Shown here one piece after another: positions 15,331-24,365 of a stretch of 42,214 nt of DNA. Every line of letters starts with the position of its first letter. Position 1 is the first letter of the stretch. The position numbers and the translations under genes were made by a program. The DNA is from an uncultured Prevotellaceae bacterium (GTDB lineage: Bacteria; Bacteroidota; Bacteroidia; Bacteroidales; Bacteroidaceae), in contig CAMVKN010000028.1 in assembly GCA_947168045.1 (NCBI GenBank), forward strand, positions 1-42,214. Direction: 5' to 3'. Under the pieces are notes generated by a model, which was not told the origin of the DNA, did not search any database, and was given only the letters and a program-made list of their open reading frames with translations.

Positions 15331-18291
15331 TCAGAAGAAGTCGTCGTCGAAGTCGAAGCCTCCGTTGTTGGCCGGGGCTGGTGGGACGTCAGCGTCGTCA
15401 CCGCCGTCCGCTTCGCCATTGTCCTCATCCGCCTCAGTGGGCAGTTCGTAGCCAGGCATCTGCAACAGCTCTTCGTTGCTGATTTTCAGGGGCTGGTAGG
15501 TGTGCTCGTAGAACTCGGCGTAGTCCTGGAAACTGTAGCGTGTGCCGATGAGACCGAGGTTGTGCTCGTTGATGACCAGGCTGCGACACTGGCTGAGGAT
15601 GGATGTCAGCTCGGGGGCACTGTTGAGCTGCCGGGCATACTGAAGGGCTTCGTCGAAGTTGAGGAAACCGCTGATGAGCATGCGGTTGTAGCCGTTGAGT
15701 CGCTCAATCTCGAGGTCGAAGTTACGCACGAGGAAGTTGGAGAAGTTGAAGCGCGCCATCTCATAGAGCAGCTGGTTTTCAGCTTCCACGGGTGTGCGTC
15801 CGTCGGCATTGCCCAACGAGTCGGGCTGATAGACGAGGAGGAAGAGGAAGGGCACGTCGCGGTCGGCCGACAGTGTGTCGGTGGCCACCGAGTCGTTGGA
15901 GATGGTGAGGTCGCGCCGTGTCCAGATGTCGTCAAGGTCGAACTTGCCTCCATAGAGCTGTCGGCCCTCCTGTACGCCCTTGATAATCATTCCGGCCATC
16001 TCTGTGACTTCGCTCTGTGGGTATTTCTCGACCACCTCCTTCAGCTGTTCCACGCAGCCGGCAGCATCGCCCTGGTTGAGCCGGCTCAGGCCGTGTATGA
16101 ACAGGAACTTCGGACGGTTGTCGCCCAGTGGAAACCGCTCGGCCGAGATGCGAGCGTTGGTGGCAATGACATCATGGCGGTCGCTCTTGAAGGCAGTGTA
16201 GGTGGCAGCGTAGAGCGAGTCCTCGATGTGTGTGCCAAAACGGGCATTCTCAACAAAGTAGGGGTCGGTCAGCAGTGTGGTGTAGTCACTATCAGGATGG
16301 TCGGTGCGCAGGCGGGCCAGGCAACTGTCTGCCAGGTCGAAGCGTCCCTGACGCGAATAGAGCAGGAAAAGGTGGTACCAGGCCAGGTCCATCTGCTCAT
16401 AGTCGGGATACTGGCTTGTGAGGCGGGTGAGCTGGCGGGCTGAGAGAGGCAGGTTGTCGAGCTTGTCCTTGAAGATGACGCCAGCGTTGAACAGGCCGTC
16501 CTTGATGATGGTGTTGCTTTCGGCCACCTGCTCCTCAGTGAAGGGTATCTGTGCCAGATAGTATTCGCGGTTGTGCGGGTCGGCAGCCAGGCTGTCGGCT
16601 TCTGCGCTTTCTGGAGCTGCTGTGACTGCTGAGGATTCTGAGCCTGCTGGGGCTATGGAGTCTGCTGGCACTTCTGAGTCTGCTGAGTCTTCTGGGGTTT
16701 CCGGGACTCCCACGACGGTGATGTTGGAGCGTCGCCAGTTGTCGGCGTTCTCGCGCTTGCCCCACTGCCGCTGGAAGGTCTGCTTGCCCTGGTTTACGGC
16801 CATGGCGTTGTAGAAGTACCACTGCCCGTCGTTGTTGGCTCCTGGCAGCGTGGGCTGCTGGTTGCGCCGTGCCGTCTGGTTGCGGCCAGCCTGTGCACCC
16901 TGGCGCTGCTGCATCTGTTCCACTTCGGCTTCGCGTGCCTTGTCGGCCTCTTCCTTCTCCTTCTTCTTCAGCTCGTCGATGACGCGGTCAATGGCTTTCA
17001 GCCGCTCAGCCTCTGGCATGCGGGCCAGCTCCTGCAGCGAGTCCTGCAGGTGGATGGCATCAGTGAAGGGCACCAGCTCGTCGAGCACCTTCGAGCGTTC
17101 CGACAGCTCGTCATAGCCCGGCCGTTCCTTGTCAAGCAGTCCGATGGCCTCGCCATAGCAGCGCTGTGCATCGTTGTAGCGCTCCATGTCCCAGTAGATG
17201 TTGCCTAAGCTGAGCAGCAGCACTCCCTTCTCCGTTCCGCTGCGGGTGCTCTTCTTGTTGCCCTCCTCGTATGCGTCAATGGCATGGAGTGTGTCGTTGC
17301 GTGAGAGGTAGATGTTGCCGATGGCATAGTACACCTGGTCCAGGTAGTCCTTGTTCTTGTCGGATGCGGCCATGTGCCTGAGCTTGCGTATCATCTTGCG
17401 GTAGTTCGAGGCGGCCATCACCTCCGTCTGAGCAATACGGGCGTTGAACTCCAGCTCGTAGGGCGGGTTCTGTGCCACCACGCGGCCAAAGGCCTTGTAA
17501 GCCTCCTGGGTACGTCCGAGCGAGCTGAGCACCTGTCCCATGATGAACCATTCGCGGGCCTTCTGCGTCTTGCGGCGTTCACTCTTGATGGTCTGGCGCA
17601 GATAGGGTATGGCGCGTTCCTGCTCGCCGTTGCGCAGATAGTAGTTGGCCAGGGTCTGGCTCCAAGTTGTACGCGCAGTGTAGGGGATGGAGTCGCGGCT
17701 CATGTTGCGTATGACATCCTCGGCATCATAGAGCCATCCCAGCTCCGTATAGCAACGAGCCAGCCATGCACGTGCGATGGCGTTGATGGCGGGCTGTGTC
17801 TGATAGAGGCGGCTGGTGTAGCTGAAGGTGGCGGCAGCCTCGTCGAAGGCACCGCTGTTGAACTGTGCCTGCCCCATCAGAATCCATGCTTTCCAAAGGA
17901 AGGGGTTGTATTCGCGGCGCGACAGCCACTCAATGTCCTTCTGTGTCTTGCGCCTTGACTTCTTCCACTCAGGCCTGGCCTTGATGCTGTGCTGCTTGAT
18001 GGTCTTCTCCATCTTCTCCACGGTGCGAGTGAAGTTTCCCTTGCCCAGCTCGCGGCTCTGCTTGTTGCCCACGGTGAACAGCGGCAACAGCTCGGTGTAG
18101 TCGTCCTTGTTGCCTTTCTCCTTCTCTAATGCTCCGTCGATGAAAGCCTGCTTGCCGTTGTAGAAGGTGTTGTACTTTGCCGTGAATGAATGCCAAAACC
18201 TGTTCCGTGCAGTGTTCTTTTGCACGGAACAACTGGCCGTTGCCAGTGCAACGGCCAGTGCAGTCATCAGGTAAAGCACCTTTCTCATCAT
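15331..18291 (-). CDS. porW: TPR lipoprotein of the type IX secretion system (PorW/SprE-like)
   Basis: A 986-residue lipoprotein. The signal peptide ends with lipobox LATASC, acylated Cys21. The start after it (CSVQKNTARNRFWHSFTAKYNTFYNGKQAFIDG) is the hallmark of PorW/SprE, and tetratricopeptide-like helix pairs follow to about residue 400 (AWILMGQAQFNSGAFDEAAATF...YAIGNIYLSRNDTLHAIDAYEEG). Further TPR-like repeats occur in the second half (FNAGVIFKDKLDNLPLSARQLTRL). A low-complexity Q/R and E/A/D/S region lies at about 470-580, and the tail is very acidic (EADEDNGEADGGDDADV...FDFDDDFF). PorW is needed for T9SS function in Porphyromonas gingivalis, as SprE is for gliding and secretion in Flavobacterium. 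Family call from the N-terminus and architecture. Confidence 0.82.
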   Translation of the reverse strand: MMRKVLYLMTALAVALATASCSVQKNTARNRFWHSFTAKYNTFYNGKQAFIDGALEKEKGNKDDYTELLPLFTVGNKQSRELGKGNFTRTVEKMEKTIKQHSIKARPEWKKSRRKTQKDIEWLSRREYNPFLWKAWILMGQAQFNSGAFDEAAATFSYTSRLYQTQPAINAIARAWLARCYTELGWLYDAEDVIRNMSRDSIPYTARTTWSQTLANYYLRNGEQERAIPYLRQTIKSERRKTQKAREWFIMGQVLSSLGRTQEAYKAFGRVVAQNPPYELEFNARIAQTEVMAASNYRKMIRKLRHMAASDKNKDYLDQVYYAIGNIYLSRNDTLHAIDAYEEGNKKSTRSGTEKGVLLLSLGNIYWDMERYNDAQRCYGEAIGLLDKERPGYDELSERSKVLDELVPFTDAIHLQDSLQELARMPEAERLKAIDRVIDELKKKEKEEADKAREAEVEQMQQRQGAQAGRNQTARRNQQPTLPGANNDGQWYFYNAMAVNQGKQTFQRQWGKRENADNWRRSNITVVGVPETPEDSADSEVPADSIAPAGSESSAVTAAPESAEADSLAADPHNREYYLAQIPFTEEQVAESNTIIKDGLFNAGVIFKDKLDNLPLSARQLTRLTSQYPDYEQMDLAWYHLFLLYSRQGRFDLADSCLARLRTDHPDSDYTTLLTDPYFVENARFGTHIEDSLYAATYTAFKSDRHDVIATNARISAERFPLGDNRPKFLFIHGLSRLNQGDAAGCVEQLKEVVEKYPQSEVTEMAGMIIKGVQEGRQLYGGKFDLDDIWTRRDLTISNDSVATDTLSADRDVPFLFLLVYQPDSLGNADGRTPVEAENQLLYEMARFNFSNFLVRNFDLEIERLNGYNRMLISGFLNFDEALQYARQLNSAPELTSILSQCRSLVINEHNLGLIGTRYSFQDYAEFYEHTYQPLKISNEELLQMPGYELPTEADEDNGEADGGDDADVPPAPANNGGFDFDDDFF

Positions 18292-18325
18292 TATAATAAC
18301 TGAGAAAGTGTCGATTTATTGTGTT

Positions 18326-19135
18326 TTACTTGCGGTAGTATTGCTGTGCCTCTGGAATCCACTTGCTGATGTTGCTGATGCGGGTGGCGTCAGAGGGGTG
18401 GTCGCTAAGGAATTCGGCAGTCTGGTTGGTCGACGCGGCGCTCATGCGCTGCCAGAAGGTCAGAGCCACCTGTGGGTTGTAGCCAGCCATGGCGGCGATG
18501 ATGAGTCCGATGTGGTCGGCCTCGTTCTCGTGGTCGCGCGAATACTTCAGGTTGGCGAAGCTAAATCCCTGCTGTGCAATAGCTTGCACGATGCTCTGCG
18601 TGTTCTGGCCCATGCCCAGCGCGCCCAGCACCTGGGCACCAATCTGTGTGCCATACTGCTGCTTGATTTGGTTGCTCATCTGCTCGGCTGAGTGCTTGGC
18701 AATGGCGTGGGCTATCTCGTGGCCCAGCACGATGGCCAGCGATGCCTCGTCCTGCGTCACGGGCAGCAGGCCCTCGTAGACGACAATCTTGCCGCCGGGC
18801 ATGCACCAGGCGTTCACCTGCTTGTCATTCACCAGGTTGAACTCCCATGCATAGTTCTGCACTTCGCTGCCTAAGCCGTTGGCGTTCAGATATTGCGTCA
18901 CGGCGTTGGCCAGCTTCTGACCCACGCGCTGCACCATGGCGGTGTTGGCTGCGTTAGTCGACTTCTTGGCCGATGCCATGAACTGTTTGTACTGCTGGCT
19001 GGCCAGTGACAGCACCTCGCCGTCGCTCACCATCAATGTCTGCTTACGCCCAGTGATGGGCACCGTCGATGTGGTGCCACATCCGACGAGGATGGCAGCC
19101 ACGAGCGACATCAATACGATTCTCAGTTTTCTCAT
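18326..19135 (-). CDS. M48 family metallopeptidase, lipoprotein
   Basis: A 269-residue protein with lipobox LVGC (Cys19). The zinc site HEIAH is at residues 139-143 and the third-ligand segment ENEADHIG at about 203-210, as in the M48B/C-type periplasmic proteases related to Oma1, LoiP and BepA. The M48 preamble WEFNLVNDKQVNAWCMPGGKIVVYEGLL is complete. It probably acts at the outer membrane in protein quality control; the substrate is unknown. It lies 34 bases upstream of the PorW-like gene on the same strand, so they may be co-transcribed; whether it helps T9SS or envelope maintenance is open. Confidence 0.9.
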   Translation of the reverse strand: MRKLRIVLMSLVAAILVGCGTTSTVPITGRKQTLMVSDGEVLSLASQQYKQFMASAKKSTNAANTAMVQRVGQKLANAVTQYLNANGLGSEVQNYAWEFNLVNDKQVNAWCMPGGKIVVYEGLLPVTQDEASLAIVLGHEIAHAIAKHSAEQMSNQIKQQYGTQIGAQVLGALGMGQNTQSIVQAIAQQGFSFANLKYSRDHENEADHIGLIIAAMAGYNPQVALTFWQRMSAASTNQTAEFLSDHPSDATRISNISKWIPEAQQYYRK

Positions 19136-19161
19136 TGGTTGTTAAAGTTTAAATTGTAATG

Positions 19162-19749
19162 TTATTCTTCAAAGCTCAGTTTCTCAAGACGTTGTCTCAG
19201 CTGTTCGGCCATGCTCTTCCTGATGGCCAGCGTGATGCTGCATGTGTTGTCATAGCTTTGACTGACGATGCGCGGCTGCATGTCCTTTACCACACGCATC
19301 ACGGCGTTCATCATGGGGTAGGGGAAGTCGTAGGTCACGACGTCCTCCACCAGCCGCGTCACCGTCTTGGCGTTGCTGATGGCCAGTGCGGCCGCCTCGC
19401 GGTAGGCCACGATGAGTCCGCTGGTGCCCAGGTTGACCCCACCATAGTAGCGCACCACCACCACCAGCACGTCGGTGAGTGCGGCAGCGTTGATTTGTCC
19501 CAGGATGGGCTTGCCCGCCGTCGACGATGGCTCGCCGTCGTCGTTGGCGCGATAATCCTTCCGCTCCGGCCCCAGCATGTAGGCATAGCACACGTGCCGC
19601 GCGTCGTAGTAACGCTTGCGGTAATCGTCGAGCAAGGCCTTCACCTCGTCGGTGCTTTCCACGTGGTGGGCCCAAGCCAGAAACTTGCTCCGCTTCTCAG
19701 TGTAGTAGCCCTCGCCCGTCGCTGCTATGGTCAGAAAGGAATCGGTCAT
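19162..19749 (-). CDS. yigZ: YigZ/IMPACT family protein
   Basis: A 195-residue protein with the UPF0029/IMPACT N-terminal core (KRSKFLAWAHHVESTDEVKALLDDYRKRYYDARHVCYAYMLG), then DDGEPSSTAGKPILGQIN and VVVVRYYGGVNLGTSGLIVAYREAA, and a short second alpha/beta domain. The usual length is about 200. Eukaryotic IMPACT regulates the Gcn2 kinase; the bacterial role is not established. It lies 26 bases upstream of the M48 gene and probably belongs to the same transcript. Confidence 0.92.
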   Translation of the reverse strand: MTDSFLTIAATGEGYYTEKRSKFLAWAHHVESTDEVKALLDDYRKRYYDARHVCYAYMLGPERKDYRANDDGEPSSTAGKPILGQINAAALTDVLVVVVRYYGGVNLGTSGLIVAYREAAALAISNAKTVTRLVEDVVTYDFPYPMMNAVMRVVKDMQPRIVSQSYDNTCSITLAIRKSMAEQLRQRLEKLSFEE

Positions 19750-19765
19750 TATCTGTTGTTTTTTT

Positions 19766-19829
19766 CGTCTTTACGTTATCACGTCATTACGTCATAACGT
19801 GATAACGTTATTACGTGATAACGGCATAA
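19766..19829. repeat. Octamer tandem array CGTnATnA
   Basis: Eight contiguous eight-base units (CGTCTTTA, CGTTATCA, CGTCATTA, CGTCATAA, CGTGATAA, CGTTATTA, CGTGATAA, CGGCATAA) lie between yigZ and DUF1015. The variable positions alternate so that neighbouring units are also complementary, allowing hairpins. A shorter array of the same kind occurs at 31134-31165. Confidence 0.75.
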
Positions 19830-19833
19830 CGAA

Positions 19834-21081
19834 TCAGGAAAGCTTGTGCACGACGAGACCCGAGCGCAGCTTCGGCTCGAACCATGTGGCCTTGGGGGGC
19901 ATGATTTTTCCGCTGTCAGCAATGTCGATAATCTGCTGCATCGACACCGGATAGAGGGCCAGAGCGGCACGCATCTCCCCACTGTCAACGCGCCGTTTCA
20001 GTTCGCCCAGGCCGCGCAGGCCGCCCACGAAGTCGATGCGGTTGCTGGAGCGCAGGTCCTTGATGCCGAGAATCTTGTCGAGTATCAAGCGGCTGCTGAT
20101 GTCCACGTCGAGCACTCCGATGGGGTCGTTCTCGTCGTAGGTGCCCGGCTTGGCTACGAGGCTGTACCACTCGCCATCCAGATAGAGCGAGAACTCGTGC
20201 AGACGGCCCGGCTTATAAATGTTGGGTCCGCAGTTGATGACGTCGAAGCTCTCACTCAGCGCCTTTAGGAATTCGTTGCTCGTCAGCCCGTTCAGGTCCT
20301 TCACCACGCGGTTGTAGTCGAGGATGGTGAGCTGAGAGGCCTGGAAGCACACGGCCATGAAGTAGTTGTACTCCTCCTGTCCGGTGTGGTTCGGGTTCAG
20401 GCGCTGCTTCTCGGCCCCGACGAGTGCGGCGGCTGCCGAGCGATGGTGCCCGTCGGCGATGTATAGCGACGGCATCTTGGCAAACTCGTCGGTGATGGTC
20501 TGCATGTCCTCATCGCTGTCGATGACCCAGAACTGATGGCGGAACCCGTCGATAGGAGCTACGAAGTCGTACTCAGGCTCAGTGGCGGCATAGCGCATGA
20601 TGAGGTCGTTGAGCACCTTGTTGTCAGGATAGGCGAAGAACACCGGCTCCATGTTGGCGTCGTTCACACGCACGTGCTTCATGCGGTCCTCTTCCTTGTC
20701 GCGGCGCGTCAGTTCGTGCTTCTTGATGCGGCCCTCCATGTAGTCGTTCACCCATGCACCCACCACCAGACCATACTGTGTGCGGCCGTTCATGGTCTGT
20801 GCATATATATAATAATGTTCGCGCGCGTCCTGTACCAGCCAGCCCTTGTCCTGGAACTTCTTGAAGTTCTCAGCGGCACGCTCATACACCCGTGGGTCGT
20901 ACTCCGACGTGCCCACGGGGAAGTCAATCTCGGGTTTGATGATGTGGTACAGGCTCAGCTCGTTGTCGCCGGCTTCGGCGCGGGCCTCGTCGCTGTCGAG
21001 CACGTCGTAGGGGCGGCTCTCTACTTTTTCTACTAATTCACGCGGTGGCCTCAGGCCACGGAAGGGTTTTACCTTTGCCAT
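19834..21081 (-). CDS. DUF1015 family protein
   Basis: About 415 residues starting at MAKVKPFRGLRPPRELVEKVESRPYDVLDSDEAR, the DUF1015 N-terminus; the ATG at 21081 is chosen because the 13 extra residues from 21120 lie inside the vapC coding region. Other family marks: NELSLYHIIKPEID, the DGHHRSAAAALVGAEKQ motif, and a C-terminal DFVGGLRGLGELKRRVDSGEM. The role is not established; in Bacteroidetes it is often found beside serine biosynthesis genes, but none is present here. Its start lies 11 bases after the vapC stop, so expression may depend on the toxin-antitoxin transcript or on a promoter inside vapC. Confidence 0.9.
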   Translation of the reverse strand: MAKVKPFRGLRPPRELVEKVESRPYDVLDSDEARAEAGDNELSLYHIIKPEIDFPVGTSEYDPRVYERAAENFKKFQDKGWLVQDAREHYYIYAQTMNGRTQYGLVVGAWVNDYMEGRIKKHELTRRDKEEDRMKHVRVNDANMEPVFFAYPDNKVLNDLIMRYAATEPEYDFVAPIDGFRHQFWVIDSDEDMQTITDEFAKMPSLYIADGHHRSAAAALVGAEKQRLNPNHTGQEEYNYFMAVCFQASQLTILDYNRVVKDLNGLTSNEFLKALSESFDVINCGPNIYKPGRLHEFSLYLDGEWYSLVAKPGTYDENDPIGVLDVDISSRLILDKILGIKDLRSSNRIDFVGGLRGLGELKRRVDSGEMRAALALYPVSMQQIIDIADSGKIMPPKATWFEPKLRSGLVVHKLS

Positions 21082-21092
21082 GTTATTTTTGT

Positions 21093-21521
21093 TTAATCTT
21101 TTGTTGTTCTGACTATCCAATTCTCAAGAGTGATATCCTTAAAGAAACGGAAATCTTTTGTGTTATCTGTAACGCATACCATTCCATTGGCAATAGCGGT
21201 ACAAGCAATCAGCAGGTCGAAGTTGTCATCGCACGGAGTGCCTGCCAGCCGCAGTCGTATCTTCTCATGTGCTGCAATGTCAATAGCATCAGTTATAGGC
21301 AAAATCTTAATGTCAGATAGAAAACTGTTCAATTGTTCAGAACGATTTATACCGTCTTTCCTCAACGATAATTCTACACCCATTTTTAGTTCCAACTCTG
21401 TTATTTCTGAGATGTAGCAGTTGTCCCATCCAACTTTATCAATGAGCACATCAATACCATATCTGCCCCGAAGATAAAAGATGCAGATATTTGTATCAAG
21501 GAGATACTGTTGGCTGCTCAT
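21093..21521 (-). CDS. vapC: PIN-domain (VapC-type) ribonuclease toxin
   Basis: A 142-residue PIN protein. The acidic active-site residues are visible: LLDTNICIFYL (first Asp), ISEITELELKMGV (Glu in the second motif), DNFDLLIACTAIANG (third motif) and CVTDNTKDFRFF (fourth). VapC toxins cut specific tRNA or rRNA until bound by the antitoxin. Its ATG overlaps the antitoxin stop by four bases. It lies directly before DUF1015. Confidence 0.9.
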   Translation of the reverse strand: MSSQQYLLDTNICIFYLRGRYGIDVLIDKVGWDNCYISEITELELKMGVELSLRKDGINRSEQLNSFLSDIKILPITDAIDIAAHEKIRLRLAGTPCDDNFDLLIACTAIANGMVCVTDNTKDFRFFKDITLENWIVRTTKD

Positions 21522-21763
21522 AGGTCGACGATGTCTTTTTTAAATGTGCGTAAAGACCGTAAGTCGTTAATGAATTCTTCGTCTGTCATACCGTCATTTC
21601 CCCAAACCCCGTAATGCTTCATTGCAGAAATCGGGTGGTGTTCTTCAGTCTTTAGCGACTGTGACAGCATGGTGATTAAATCTATCTTGGCATCTGGGCT
21701 AAGATGCTTGACAATATTCCAGTAGAAATTAACTGAATGGTTTGAGTCGGCTGGTGTTATCAT
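21518..21763 (-). CDS. Antitoxin partner of the PIN toxin
   Basis: An 81-residue protein starting MITPADSNHSVNFYWNIVKH. The ATG at 21763 is chosen because a TATTTTTG promoter box (21795-21788) lies just upstream of it and would be inside the gene if the upstream in-frame start at 21886 were used. Residues 20-45 look helical (LSPDAKIDLITMLSQSLKTEE) and the end is mixed basic-acidic (LRSLRTFKKDIVDL), suited to toxin binding. The family was not recognised; the call rests on gene order and overlap. Confidence 0.75.
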   Translation of the reverse strand: MITPADSNHSVNFYWNIVKHLSPDAKIDLITMLSQSLKTEEHHPISAMKHYGVWGNDGMTDEEFINDLRSLRTFKKDIVDL

Positions 21764-21787
21764 ACGTCGTTTGTTGCTATTACGCTG

Positions 21788-21795
21788 CAAAAATA
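21788..21795 (-). promoter_or_regulatory. Promoter -7 box TATTTTTG of the PIN toxin-antitoxin operon
   Basis: Minus-strand TATTTTTG fits TAnnTTTG, 24 bases before the ATG at 21763. It decides the antitoxin start. Confidence 0.6.
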
Positions 21796-21869
21796 CATCT
21801 TTTTTCCTTTGTATCAAAGAAAAAAGCGCGAAAAGTGGAAAAAACTGTTTGTGTTTGAAATAAATACTA

Positions 21870-21877
21870 TAACTTTG
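21870..21877 (+). promoter_or_regulatory. Promoter -7 box TAACTTTG of the zinc protease gene
   Basis: A perfect TAnnTTTG match 28 bases before the ATG at 21906; TTTG at 21848-21851 is a good -33 candidate with 18 bases between. Confidence 0.75.
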
Positions 21878-21905
21878 CAAGCCCAAATAACCATTTCAAA
21901 CCAAC

Positions 21906-24365
21906 ATGATGAAACATATCTTTTTGCCTCTTGTGGCCGCACTTCTGGCCATCAGTGCTGAGACCAAGGGAGCACTGCCCCTGATGAACGACAGTATTCC
22001 CGCTGACAGCCTCCGTGCCGATACCCTTGCCGCTGACAGTGCCAAAGCCAAGAAGAAGACCGAGACACCCTATCAGAAACTGCTGAAGAAGGGCGGCACC
22101 ACGCAGGAGGGACTCTTCCTGGTGCGTCATATTGAGGATAAGTACTACTTTGAGGTGGCCGACTCGCTCATGGGACGCATGCTGCTGTGCGTCACGCGCT
22201 TCACGGCTGTACCCCAGGACATGGGGAAGTTTGCCGGTGAAGAAATCAACCACCGTACCGTCTATTTTGAACAGCGCGACACCGCCCAGCTGCTGATGCG
22301 CGAGTATGTGCAGAGCCATCTGAGTGACCCCGCCGACCAAATAACGCGCACCCTGGAGCGTTCCACCATCGACCCGATGGTGATGGCACTCAAGGTCATC
22401 GGCCGCAATGAAGCCGATGATGCCAGCCTCGTAGAGGTGACACAGCTGTTCAACACCGACAGCCACATCACCTCCATGCCTAATGCCATGAAGACACAGC
22501 TGAAGGTGGGGGGACTGTCGAAGGACCGTACCTTCATTGACACGCTGATGGTCTTCCCGCAGAACATTGAGGTGGCCACCACCCGCACCTACGGAGCCTC
22601 AGGCACCAACAACTCCGCCGCTCGCACAGGCTCGCTGACCATGGCCTTCAACACCAGCATCGTGCTGCTGCCTGAGCAGCCCATGCGCAAGCGCCTGTGG
22701 GACCGTCGTGTGGGCTACTTTGTCAACAACATCACCATCTTCAGCGATGACCAGCACAAGACGCAGCACGAGTCGTTCATCTCGCGCTACCGCCTGGTGC
22801 CCAAGGACAAGAAAAAGTACTTGCAGAGCAAGCTTGTAGAGCCTGAGAAACAGATTGTCTACTACATCGACCCCGCCACGCCGAAGAAGTGGGTGCCCTA
22901 TCTCATTCAGGGCGTCAACGACTGGAATGTGGCTTTCGAGGCCGCCGGTTTTAAGAACGCCATCGTGGCCAAGGAGCTGCCCGCTGACGGCAGCATCAGT
23001 CTCGACGATGCCCGCTACTCAGCCATCCGCTATCTGCCCTCAGAGACGGAGAACGCCTACGGTCCGCGCATCGTCGACCCCCGCTCAGGCGAGATTATCG
23101 AGGCGCACATCTGCTGGTACCACAACGTGATGAACCTGCTGACCACATGGTACATGGTGCAGTGTGGGCCCTTGGACAAGCGAGCCCGCACCATGATGTT
23201 CGACGACAAGCTCATGGGTGAGCTCATCCGCTTTGTCAGCAGCCATGAGGTGGGCCACTCCCTTGGCCTGCGCCACAACATGGGTGCCTCATTCGCCACG
23301 CCCGTGGAGAAGCTGCGCGACCGCAAGTGGGTGGAGCAGCACGGCCACACGGCCAGCATCATGGACTATGCCCGCTTCAACTATGTGGCACAGCCTGAGG
23401 ACAACGTCAGTCCGAAGGGACTCTTCCCTCGCATCAACGACTATGACAAGTGGGCCATCAAGTGGGGCTACCAATGGCGCCCCGAGTTTGAGGATGAGTA
23501 TGAGGAGAAGGACAAGCTGATGACCGAGACAACCGCTACCCTGCGCGGCAACCAGCGCCTGTGGTTCGGCGGAGAGGGGCAGGGCGAAGACCCGCGCTCG
23601 CAGACCGAGGACCTGGGCGACAATTCGGTCAAGGCATCCGACTACGGTCTGAAAAACTTACGACGCGTCATGGCCGGTCTGCCACAGTGGACTCAGCAGG
23701 ACAACTATCAGTATGAAGACCTGCAACAGATGTACAAGGCTGTGAACGACCAGTTCACACGCTATCAGAACCACGTGATGAAGAACATCGGTGGGCGCTA
23801 CATCAACAGTCTGCCTGGCGACGAGCCATACGCCTTCGTGCCGGCAGAGCGGCAGAAGGAGGCGCTCGACTACCTGGGGCGTAACATCTTCACGGCTCCG
23901 GAATGGCTCTATCCTGCCGACATCGTCAGCAAGATTGGCACCAACGCCACTGCTGAACAGGACAGTCGCCAGAACAACCTCGTAGGTCGCCTGCTCTCCG
24001 CCAATGTGCTCAACACCCTGTGCAACAATGGCGACTATCCCGTCAGCGAATATCTCAGTGACCTCTTCCGTCAGGTGTGGTGCATGCCTGCCGACGCCTC
24101 ACAGTGGCAGCAGAAGGAGCGGCGCACCCTGCAGCGTGCATACGTGGCACAGCTTGACCGCCTGCTCAACCCTGACAGCAAGGCACCTGCAATCATACGT
24201 GTCGACCAGAGCGACGTACTGCTCTACCTGCTGCAGCATCTCGACCACATCGATGCCTACTGCAGCAGCCTGCGTGCGGCTGAAGGCTCGATAGACGCTA
24301 TGCACTGTCAGGAACTGCTTCGCCAGACGCACCTCATCCGTGAGAAGCGCACCTCGGTGAGGTAG
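21906..24365 (+). CDS. Large secreted zinc-dependent metalloprotease (DUF5117/DUF4953 type)
   Basis: An 819-residue exported protein. The N-terminus has a hydrophobic signal (MKHIFLPLVAALLAISAETKG) and then a D/A/K-rich linker. The DUF5117-like beta domain follows (QEGLFLVRHIEDKYYFEVADSLMGR...). The zinc site is HEVGHSLGLRHNMGAS with the first His at residue 447, an extended HExxHxxGxxH motif of metzincin type, followed by the Met-turn region SIMDYARFNYVAQPED. The C-terminal part is helical. These proteases are common in Bacteroidetes, with unknown substrates; the protein is periplasmic or surface-bound. It has its own promoter and ends at the inverted-repeat element region. Confidence 0.88.
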   Translation: MMKHIFLPLVAALLAISAETKGALPLMNDSIPADSLRADTLAADSAKAKKKTETPYQKLLKKGGTTQEGLFLVRHIEDKYYFEVADSLMGRMLLCVTRFTAVPQDMGKFAGEEINHRTVYFEQRDTAQLLMREYVQSHLSDPADQITRTLERSTIDPMVMALKVIGRNEADDASLVEVTQLFNTDSHITSMPNAMKTQLKVGGLSKDRTFIDTLMVFPQNIEVATTRTYGASGTNNSAARTGSLTMAFNTSIVLLPEQPMRKRLWDRRVGYFVNNITIFSDDQHKTQHESFISRYRLVPKDKKKYLQSKLVEPEKQIVYYIDPATPKKWVPYLIQGVNDWNVAFEAAGFKNAIVAKELPADGSISLDDARYSAIRYLPSETENAYGPRIVDPRSGEIIEAHICWYHNVMNLLTTWYMVQCGPLDKRARTMMFDDKLMGELIRFVSSHEVGHSLGLRHNMGASFATPVEKLRDRKWVEQHGHTASIMDYARFNYVAQPEDNVSPKGLFPRINDYDKWAIKWGYQWRPEFEDEYEEKDKLMTETTATLRGNQRLWFGGEGQGEDPRSQTEDLGDNSVKASDYGLKNLRRVMAGLPQWTQQDNYQYEDLQQMYKAVNDQFTRYQNHVMKNIGGRYINSLPGDEPYAFVPAERQKEALDYLGRNIFTAPEWLYPADIVSKIGTNATAEQDSRQNNLVGRLLSANVLNTLCNNGDYPVSEYLSDLFRQVWCMPADASQWQQKERRTLQRAYVAQLDRLLNPDSKAPAIIRVDQSDVLLYLLQHLDHIDAYCSSLRAAEGSIDAMHCQELLRQTHLIREKRTSVR

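Noticed and set aside
15307..16443. Long open frame on the plus strand opposite the PorW-like gene
   Set aside because: It is the complement of a GC-rich, clearly real gene; composition is Val/Gly/Ala-rich with no recognisable domain, and there is no promoter.
21764..21886. N-terminal extension of the antitoxin from an upstream start at 21886
   Set aside because: The promoter box at 21788-21795 lies inside it, and the added residues overlap the promoter region of the divergent protease gene.
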